Source of the DNA: Deltaproteobacteria bacterium
GTDB taxonomy: Bacteria > Desulfobacterota > Deferrimicrobia > Deferrimicrobiales > Deferrimicrobiaceae
DNA length: 11,312 nt
Assembly (NCBI GenBank): GCA_003513855.1
Contig: DOTC01000082.1
Coordinates: 3,041 to 14,352, forward strand
Direction of reading: 5' to 3'
Positions within the stretch are counted from its first letter, which is position 1, and every line of letters starts with the position of its first letter. The notes beneath the pieces are model-generated. The model saw nothing but the letters and a program-made list of their open reading frames with translations. It made no database searches and was not told the DNA's origin. Below are positions 1-4,936 of the stretch, one piece after another. Both the position numbers and the translations under genes were made by a program.

Positions 1-1
1 G

Positions 2-274
2 ACGGACATGGCCGTCTGCTACCGGCGGAGCGGGAACCCCGACAAGGCGATCGAGGAGCTCAAGAAGGTGATCTCGATCGACCCCAGGCATCCGCAGTCC
101 CGGTACAACCTGGGTGTCATACTGATCCATGACAAGAACGACATCGAAGGAGGGATCCAGGCGTGGGAGGGGCTCCTGGAAAACATCCCGGAGTACCGCT
201 ACCGCGATTCCCTGGAAGCGGAGATCGCGAAGATGCGCGCCATGGTAGAGTCGATGAAGCCTAAAACGAAATGA
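2..274 (+). CDS. TPR-repeat protein, C-terminal fragment (5' end outside window)
   Basis: The reading frame is open from the first bases of the window to TGA at 272-274, so only the last 90 or so residues are seen and the start lies upstream. The fragment holds a clear tetratricopeptide pattern: a helix with DKAIEELKKVISIDPRHPQ, followed by SRYNLGVILIHDKNDIEGGIQAW, which has the usual YNLG...A.W spacing. A charged helical tail (EAEIAKMRAMVESM) ends in lysines. TPRs are protein-protein interaction scaffolds; nothing here identifies the partner. An ATG in frame at 8 is inside the repeat and is not a credible start. The next gene begins 201 bp downstream behind its own promoter, so this is probably the last gene of another transcription unit. 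TPR identity is firm; cellular role unknown. Confidence 0.8.
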   Translation, partial: TDMAVCYRRSGNPDKAIEELKKVISIDPRHPQSRYNLGVILIHDKNDIEGGIQAWEGLLENIPEYRYRDSLEAEIAKMRAMVESMKPKTK

Positions 275-475
275 CACGGATTTTATTATCGGGAAACGCC
301 ATATAGAAAAAGAGGAAAACCTCGCCCGTCCGTCGCCAATCTCCCGGGATCCGTTCCTTTCCTTGCCGGAAACAGAAAAAAGTTCTATTTTTTTTATATT
401 GACAGTTTTATGCTCAGCAAATATATGTAACAATGTTTTACCGCATATCATTTTCACTTGGCATAGGGAGGACCC
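275..475. other. Intergenic leader before the IclR gene, partly AT-rich
   Basis: This 201-bp gap holds no credible gene. A weak hairpin GAGG-AAAA-CCTC and a second, TTTCC-N5-GGAAA (358-372), are followed by a T-rich tract around 388-395. Together these could end transcription of the TPR gene, but neither is a textbook terminator. From about 373 to 460 the sequence turns strongly AT-rich and carries the predicted promoter of the downstream regulator. Confidence 0.5.
399..427 (+). promoter_or_regulatory. Predicted sigma-70 promoter of the IclR-family gene
   Basis: A perfect TTGACA (-35) at 399-404 and TATATG (-10, 4 of 6 matches) at 422-427 are separated by 17 bp. A start near 434 would give a leader of about 40 nt. 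The spacer contains a small palindrome, TGCT-C-AGCA (411-419). An imperfect inverted repeat, GTAACA-ATG-TTTTAC (427-441, one mismatch), covers the expected start site and could be an autoregulatory IclR operator. The promoter is read directly from the sequence; the operator role is a guess. Confidence 0.55.
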
Positions 476-1255
476 ATGGTACGGCGGGAGAAGTCGAACT
501 ATATCATCCAGTCCGTATCGCATGCGCTTGACGTGCTCGAGGAGTTTCGCGGGGATGTGGACGAGCTCGGCGTCACCGAACTGAGCAAGAAGCTGAAACT
601 TCACAAGAATAACGTCTTCCGAATCCTTGCGACGCTGCAGTCGCGGAACTACATCGAGCAGAACAAGGCGAACGAGAACTATCGTCTGGGGGTGAGGTGC
701 CTCGAGCTGGGGCAGACCTTCATCCACCAGAGGGGGATGCTGAAACAGGCAAAACCGATCCTCCAGGAGCTTGCCGAGAAGACGGGAGAGACGAGCTACA
801 TGTCGATCCTGCGGGGAAACGATGTCGTGTACCTCGACTCGGTCGAGCCGACGGCCACGGTCCGTGTCGTTTCCCGTCTCGGCCTCCACATGCCGGCGCA
901 TGCCACTGCCGCCGGGAAGGCGCTGGTGGCGTTCGAATCCGAGGAGGACCTTCGCAAGCGGTTCGGCGAGGAGCTCAAGGCCTACACCAAGAGAACCTTC
1001 CGGACCTTCGAGGACCTCTTCCGGGACATCGAGAGGGTGCGGGAGAAGGGGTTTGCCACCGACCTCGAAGAGTTCGAGGAAGGGCTGCGGTGCATCGCAG
1101 CCCCGGTCCGCGACTACACCAGAAAGGTGATCGGCGCATTGAGCGTCTCCGGACCGGCGCATCGTCTCACGGACGATATGGTCCAGACCGCGATCAGCGG
1201 TGAAGTGACCCGGCTGGCGAAGGAACTCTCTACCCGCCTCGGTTTCCGGGAGTAG
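476..1255 (+). CDS. IclR-family transcriptional regulator
   Basis: This 259-residue protein has the standard IclR length and layout. An N-terminal winged helix-turn-helix spans about residues 8-75, with the recognition region VTELSKKLKLHKNNVFRIL at 33-51. It is followed by the GAF-like IclR effector domain, including AHATAAGKALVA at 141-152 and GFATDLEEFEEGLRCIAAPV at 192-211, both typical of the family. IclR proteins are dimeric or tetrameric cytoplasmic regulators that bind small organic acids or aromatic metabolites; the ligand cannot be read from sequence. The ATG at 476 has AGGGAGG at 465-471, a rather short 4-nt spacing. It stands upstream of the FadR-like/acyl-CoA dehydrogenase operon on the same strand, 120 bp away, so it may control neighbouring acyl-CoA or carboxylate catabolism as well as itself. 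Family assignment is very secure; target genes are inferred. Confidence 0.95.
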   Translation: MVRREKSNYIIQSVSHALDVLEEFRGDVDELGVTELSKKLKLHKNNVFRILATLQSRNYIEQNKANENYRLGVRCLELGQTFIHQRGMLKQAKPILQELAEKTGETSYMSILRGNDVVYLDSVEPTATVRVVSRLGLHMPAHATAAGKALVAFESEEDLRKRFGEELKAYTKRTFRTFEDLFRDIERVREKGFATDLEEFEEGLRCIAAPVRDYTRKVIGALSVSGPAHRLTDDMVQTAISGEVTRLAKELSTRLGFRE

Positions 1256-1308
1256 AAGGACAGGCGCTTCCCGCTTTCCCTCCGGTCTCCGACAGGTATC
1301 GGAATGCC

Positions 1309-1338
1309 TTGACACCCTCACCCGCCCGGTGGTACTCC
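1309..1338 (+). promoter_or_regulatory. Possible promoter of the fadR-like/acyl-CoA dehydrogenase operon
   Basis: A perfect TTGACA lies at 1309-1314. At 18 bp spacing the only candidate -10 is TACTCC (1333-1338), a poor match, so the promoter would be weak or activator-dependent. If correct, transcription would start near 1345, exactly at the left edge of the palindrome at 1345-1362, which is where a bound repressor would block initiation. A 5-bp hairpin, TCCGA-N6-TCGGA, lies just upstream at 1288-1303. Confidence 0.35.
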
Positions 1339-1344
1339 TTTTGG

Positions 1345-1362
1345 TGAATGATGATTCATTCA
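1345..1362. promoter_or_regulatory. FadR (YsiA)-type operator palindrome
   Basis: Two perfect 7-bp arms, TGAATGA (1345-1351) and TCATTCA (1356-1362), flank a 4-bp TGAT spacer. The remembered consensus for the Bacillus subtilis TetR-family FadR site is TGAATGA-N4-TCATTCA, and both arms match it fully. The site ends 13 bp before the ATG of a protein that itself resembles that FadR, so autoregulation with relief by long-chain acyl-CoA is the natural reading. The palindrome is seen directly; the regulator-site pairing is inferred from family knowledge. Confidence 0.75.
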
Positions 1363-1375
1363 AGAGGGGGGCGTG

Positions 1376-2005
1376 ATGGTACGGCGGGGGAGCAGGGGAA
1401 AGGGGGCGGAAAAACGGGAGCGCATCCTGCGGGCGGCGATCAAGATCTTCTCCCACAAGGGATTTTTCAACTCCAAGATATCCGACATTGCCCGGTCGGC
1501 AGGCGTTGCCGACGGGACGATCTACCTCTACTTCAAAAACAAGGACGACCTCCTGATCTCGCTGTTCGAGGAGAAGATGGCGGAGGTCGTGGCCGACGTC
1601 AGGGGGCGTGTCGCCGCAGGGAACGGGGCGCTCTCCCGCCTGAAGATCTTCATCGAAAACCACATGAGCCTGCTTGTCCGGGAAGCAGGTCTCATCGAGG
1701 TCCTCCAGGTGGAGCTGCGCCAGAGCAACAAGTTCATGAAGGAATACGTCCCCGTGAAATTCCTCGAGTATCTCGACGTGATCACCGAGATCCTCGAGCT
1801 GGGGAAACGAGAGGGAACGTTCCGGCAGGACCTGAACGTGAGGATGGCCCGCAGGGCGGTGTTCGGCGCCCTGGACGAGATCGCCCTCGCCTACGTGCTG
1901 TCCCGAAAACGGAAATACGATCCCGCCGATGCCGCGGCCGAAATCTACCGCATGTTCTCGGAAGGGTTGTGCACGAAAGCCCAGAACAGGGAGGGCAGGA
2001 CATGA
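1376..2005 (+). CDS. fadR: TetR-family regulator resembling Bacillus FadR (YsiA), fatty-acid degradation repressor
   Basis: This 209-residue protein has a TetR N-terminal domain with the helix-turn-helix ISDIARSAGVADGTIYLYFK at about residues 35-54, followed by NKDDLLISLFEEKM. Motifs that recall Bacillus FadR/YsiA rather than a generic TetR are GVADGTIYLYFKNK, ELRQSNKFMKEY near 114-124, and RMARRAVFGALDE near 156-168. Family members repress beta-oxidation genes and release DNA on binding long-chain acyl-CoA through the C-terminal helical domain. ATG at 1376 is preferred because AGAGGGGGG lies about 6 nt upstream; a GTG one codon earlier (1373) is possible. The stop overlaps the start of the acyl-CoA dehydrogenase (ATGA, 2002-2005), implying co-translation. 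A matching operator lies directly upstream. It is unrelated to the GntR-family FadR of E. coli. Confidence 0.85.
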   Translation: MVRRGSRGKGAEKRERILRAAIKIFSHKGFFNSKISDIARSAGVADGTIYLYFKNKDDLLISLFEEKMAEVVADVRGRVAAGNGALSRLKIFIENHMSLLVREAGLIEVLQVELRQSNKFMKEYVPVKFLEYLDVITEILELGKREGTFRQDLNVRMARRAVFGALDEIALAYVLSRKRKYDPADAAAEIYRMFSEGLCTKAQNREGRT

Positions 2006-3144
2006 TCGGATTCGAACTGACGCAGGAGCAGCTCGCGCTTCAGGACATGGCGAGAAAATTCGCCACCAACGAGATCCGTCCCAAGGCGGTCGAGTACGAC
2101 CACACGGGGAAGTTTCCCGAGGATATTCTCGAAAAGGCGTTCGGGCTGGGCCTGATGAGCGGTTTCATCCCCGAGGAATGCGGCGGCCTGGGGCTCAAAG
2201 TGCTCGACTCCTGCATCATCGAGGAGGAACTGGGGTGGGGATGCTCCGGCATCGCCACGTCCATGACCTGCAACGGTCTGGCGCTGTCGCCGGTCCTCGT
2301 TGCGGGAACGGACGAGCAGAAGAAGAGATTCGTCGCCCCCTTTGCGGAAAAGCTCCAGTACGCCTCCTTCTGCCTGACCGAGCCCGGGGCGGGATCCGAC
2401 GCGGGAGGAATCGCGACGACCGCGAAGAAGGAGGGGGACAGCTACCTCCTCAACGGCCGCAAGTGCTTCATCACGAACGGAAGCTACGCCACGCAATACA
2501 CGGTGTTCGCCTCCACGGACCGCTCCAAGGGGCACAAGGGACTGTCCGCCTTCGTGGTGCCGCGATCGCTCCCCGGAGTCTCCGTCGGAAAGAAGGAGGA
2601 CAAGATGGGTCAGCGGTCCTCCGACACGGCGGACGTGATCTTCGAGGACGTGAAGGTGCCGGCCGAAAACCTCCTCGGCAAGGAGGGGGAGGGATTCAAG
2701 ATCGCCATGATCACCCTGGACTACGCCCGCCCCTCGGTCGCGGCCTTCGCCGTCGGGGTCGCCCGCGCCGCCTTCGAACTGGCGATGCAATATTCGAAGG
2801 AGCGCGTGCAGTTCGGCGTCCCCATCGCCATGAACCAGGCGATCCACTTCCTGCTGGCCGACATGGCGATGGAGATCGAGGCGGCCCGGCTCCTCACCTA
2901 TAAGGGGGCATGGCTGCTCGACGAGGGGAAGAGGAACACGAAGGAATCTTCCTTCGCCAAGGCGTTCGCCGCCGACCTCGCGATGAGAGTCACCACCGAT
3001 GCCGTGCAGATATACGGCGGGTACGGGTACATGAGGGACTATCCCGTGGAGAAGCTGATGCGCGACGCGAAGCTTCTCCAGATCTACGAGGGAACGAGCC
3101 AGATCCAGCGCATGGTGATCGCCAAGGAAATCATGATGCGGTAG
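2002..3144 (+). CDS. Acyl-CoA dehydrogenase, medium/short-chain type
   Basis: This 380-residue FAD enzyme of normal family length oxidises acyl-CoA to trans-2-enoyl-CoA and passes electrons to ETF. Signature 1 is FCLTEPGAGSDAGG at 123-136, with ITNG at 157-160. The KERVQFGVPI segment is at 266-275. Signature 2, beginning QIYGGYGYMRDYPVEKLMRD, starts at 336. The expected catalytic base is Glu363 in IYEGTSQIQR, the position used by medium- and short-chain dehydrogenases, so the enzyme should be active. Exact chain length cannot be assigned; butyryl-, glutaryl- or branched-chain substrates remain possible. Translation starts at ATG 2002, overlapping the regulator stop by four bases, with GGGAGGGCAGGA upstream as ribosome site. 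It forms a two-gene operon with the FadR-like regulator. No etfAB genes are present here, so the electron acceptor must be encoded elsewhere. Confidence 0.95.
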   Translation: MIGFELTQEQLALQDMARKFATNEIRPKAVEYDHTGKFPEDILEKAFGLGLMSGFIPEECGGLGLKVLDSCIIEEELGWGCSGIATSMTCNGLALSPVLVAGTDEQKKRFVAPFAEKLQYASFCLTEPGAGSDAGGIATTAKKEGDSYLLNGRKCFITNGSYATQYTVFASTDRSKGHKGLSAFVVPRSLPGVSVGKKEDKMGQRSSDTADVIFEDVKVPAENLLGKEGEGFKIAMITLDYARPSVAAFAVGVARAAFELAMQYSKERVQFGVPIAMNQAIHFLLADMAMEIEAARLLTYKGAWLLDEGKRNTKESSFAKAFAADLAMRVTTDAVQIYGGYGYMRDYPVEKLMRDAKLLQIYEGTSQIQRMVIAKEIMMR

Positions 3145-3158
3145 GGGAGCCCCTCCCC
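3144..3158. terminator. GC hairpin in the convergent gap, possible bidirectional terminator
   Basis: GGGGAG (3144-3149) pairs with CTCCCC (3153-3158) around a CCC loop, beginning at the last base of the acyl-CoA dehydrogenase stop codon. It occupies most of the 19-bp gap between two convergent genes. No real T-tract follows on either strand, so it may act only as a pause or mRNA-end stabiliser. Confidence 0.4.
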
Positions 3159-3163
3159 CGTTG

Positions 3164-4798
3164 TCAGGAGTCCCTGCGGGCGAACGCGAGGAGCCCGTCC
3201 GCCGAGGCTTCCAGCTCTTCCCTCCACGGCAGACCTCCGAGAAACGCTTCCGGGATTCCCCCTGCCCCGACGTAGCCGCCTGCGAGGCTGCCTACCATCG
3301 CGCCGTTCGCATCCGCCTCGTTGCCGAGGTTCACCGCTGCGAGGACCGCGGCGGCGTAGTCGTCGGGGTATCGAAGGAAACAGGCCCACGCGAAGGGGAC
3401 CCCCTCCGAGACCAAGGCGCCGTTCCCGAGCGCCTCCCGGACATCCTCCATCTCCGCGCGGCGGAGAAGAAGGGCCGTGAGCTCCGTGCCGAGCTTTCTC
3501 CAGAGCGTGGGGACGGGCCTGCCGCCCCTCCCCCGGGAGGACCGGTCCGCTTCCATGCCGGAGACGGCGTGGGACAGCCCCCGGGCGAACCCCAGCACGT
3601 CGAGGGACCCGGCGGGAGTGTGCAGGAGCCGCGCGACGGCGACAGCCTGTGCGATGGCCCCCGCGACTGCCCCTGCGTGGGGGTGGGTGATGGCCCCCTC
3701 GATCCCGGCCTCCAGTTTCAGGCGACGGAAGTTTCCCGCATGCAGAAGGGCGAGGGGGGCGATGCGCGCCGCGGGGGCGGTCTCCGGGACGCTTGCGCCC
3801 GCCTCGAACCACGGGAACCTGCGGTCGACCAGATTGCGGACGAACTCCGCGTGGTGGCCCGACCCTGGCAGTCGCCGGGATCCGGCGTAGACGGAGGCGA
3901 TCTCCTCGGGGTCGAGTCTCCGTAGCGCAAGAAGAGCGCGGGACAGGAGAAGGGAGGCGGGCGGTGCGTGGTCGTGTCCCGGACCGCCCCGGGCAGCGGG
4001 CATCGATTCCCGGTCGATTCCTCCGAACAGTTCCCGGACATCCCGCGGGGAAAGCCCCTGCGCCGCCCTGCCCAAAACCTCCCCGACCGCCGCTCCGAGC
4101 AGTGCCCCCCGGCAGCGGTCCCGGTAGTCGATCTCCTCCACGAATGCGAGCGGCGACGTCTCCCCCCTCGACATGTAGGAGGGAACCTTCCCCCTCCGGA
4201 CGAGAAACTGGTAGATCGCCTCGGGCTCCTTCTCGAACAGGAGCGGCTGGTCCGCCTCCCTTCGCGCGATGCGGGAGATCTTCCTTTCCGCCTGGAGGGC
4301 GAGCGCGCGTGCCATCTCCCAGAAATCGTCGTTCCCCTCGAGAGGGATCTTCGGGAGGGATTGCTGCAGGCTCGATGCGATCTCCTCCGGAACGTCGGCC
4401 AGAAGACCGGTTTGCGCCCCGGTCGTGTCGGTCGGGTGTGCCCGGCTGCCGACCGCCTTCGTTTCCTTCCTCTCCGATGGGGCTGCTTCCGTCTTCCCTC
4501 CTGCCTCAAGATTCCCGGGCGCTATATCCGGGGAAGGGGCTCTCCGTTCCGGGTATCCCCCGAAATGGAACTCCATTACTTTGTGTACCTGCGAGGGGGA
4601 GAAACGGAATGCCTGGAGGATGTTCAATAGGGTTTCCGCCCGGGGGATCCTGCCGCCGTACACGACCTGCCGGAGCAATTCGTAGCTGTACCGGAAATCC
4701 TTCCTGTCTTCCGTGAATTTCCTGAGGGAGGAGTACCCGAGGGTAGCTATTCGTTTCCGCAATATTTTCGATAGATAATTCGTGTCGGGTTTATCCAT
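3164..4798 (-). CDS. HTH-like domain fused to a divergent ADP-ribosylglycohydrolase (DraG/ARH) domain
   Basis: This 544-residue protein has three parts. Residues about 7-80 form an XRE-like helical domain (SLRKFTEDRKDF...YSYELLRQVVYGG.IPRAETLLNILQAFRFSPSQVHKVM), resembling Cro/cI-type helix-turn-helix proteins. A low-complexity charged linker (about 82-155) leads to a helical segment at 158-210. Residues about 225-540 match the all-helical DraG/ARH fold: YRDRCRGALLGAAVGEVLG (225-243), THPHAGAVAGAIAQAVAVAR (371-390), and NLGNEADANGAMVGSLAGGY near the end (490-509). Enzymes of this family remove ADP-ribose from proteins or nucleic acid using two Mg ions. The usual TDDT motif appears as HDHA (275-278), and the usual GGDTDT-type motif as GNEADA, so metal binding is altered. 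It may be a pseudoenzyme that senses ADP-ribose or a related nucleotide and acts through DNA. Start: ATG 4798 with GGAGGGA about 8 nt upstream. Confidence 0.75.
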   Translation of the reverse strand: MDKPDTNYLSKILRKRIATLGYSSLRKFTEDRKDFRYSYELLRQVVYGGRIPRAETLLNILQAFRFSPSQVHKVMEFHFGGYPERRAPSPDIAPGNLEAGGKTEAAPSERKETKAVGSRAHPTDTTGAQTGLLADVPEEIASSLQQSLPKIPLEGNDDFWEMARALALQAERKISRIARREADQPLLFEKEPEAIYQFLVRRGKVPSYMSRGETSPLAFVEEIDYRDRCRGALLGAAVGEVLGRAAQGLSPRDVRELFGGIDRESMPAARGGPGHDHAPPASLLLSRALLALRRLDPEEIASVYAGSRRLPGSGHHAEFVRNLVDRRFPWFEAGASVPETAPAARIAPLALLHAGNFRRLKLEAGIEGAITHPHAGAVAGAIAQAVAVARLLHTPAGSLDVLGFARGLSHAVSGMEADRSSRGRGGRPVPTLWRKLGTELTALLLRRAEMEDVREALGNGALVSEGVPFAWACFLRYPDDYAAAVLAAVNLGNEADANGAMVGSLAGGYVGAGGIPEAFLGGLPWREELEASADGLLAFARRDS

Positions 4799-4936
4799 TT
4801 GATCAATCCCTCCAGGGAAGGGGATCCTGCTGGAAAGATCATATTACAAATATAATTGTAATAAAACAAAAAAATATTTTAGATAAAAAACAAATTTTGT
4901 AGAATAACAAAGCAGATTGTAACTGGTTTGGTTTCC
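4799..4936. other. AT-rich intergenic island upstream of the HTH-ARH gene
   Basis: These 138 bp separate two genes transcribed leftward. Bases 4841-4920 are almost entirely A/T, a sharp contrast with the GC-rich surroundings. They contain the predicted promoter and a 22-bp palindrome. A second short palindrome, ACAAA-T-TTTGT, lies at 4890-4900. No convincing terminator for the upstream EMO-type gene is seen; only a short TCCC-TTTA-GGGA element overlaps its stop codon. Confidence 0.6.
4841..4869 (-). promoter_or_regulatory. Predicted promoter of the HTH-ARH gene with embedded palindromic operator
   Basis: On the minus strand, TTGTTT (4869-4864) and TAATAT (4846-4841) are spaced by 17 bp. The start would fall near 4834, about 36 nt before the ATG. 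An 8-6-8 inverted repeat, TATTACAA (4842-4849) / TTGTAATA (4856-4863), fills the spacer and overlaps the -10. All but one of the inner positions also pair, giving a 22-bp near-perfect palindrome. A dimeric regulator bound here would exclude RNA polymerase. The protein's own HTH-like domain is the obvious candidate, which is an inference. Confidence 0.5.

Noticed and set aside
1288..1303. TCCGA-N6-TCGGA hairpin after the IclR gene as a terminator
   Set aside because: The stem is 5 bp with no following T-tract, too weak to call.
1348..3144. A 598-codon open frame running into the acyl-CoA dehydrogenase from 1348
   Set aside because: Its first 200 codons lie out of frame across the well-formed TetR gene and give an arginine/glycine-rich sequence without family features. 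The dehydrogenase starts at 2002 with its own ribosome site.
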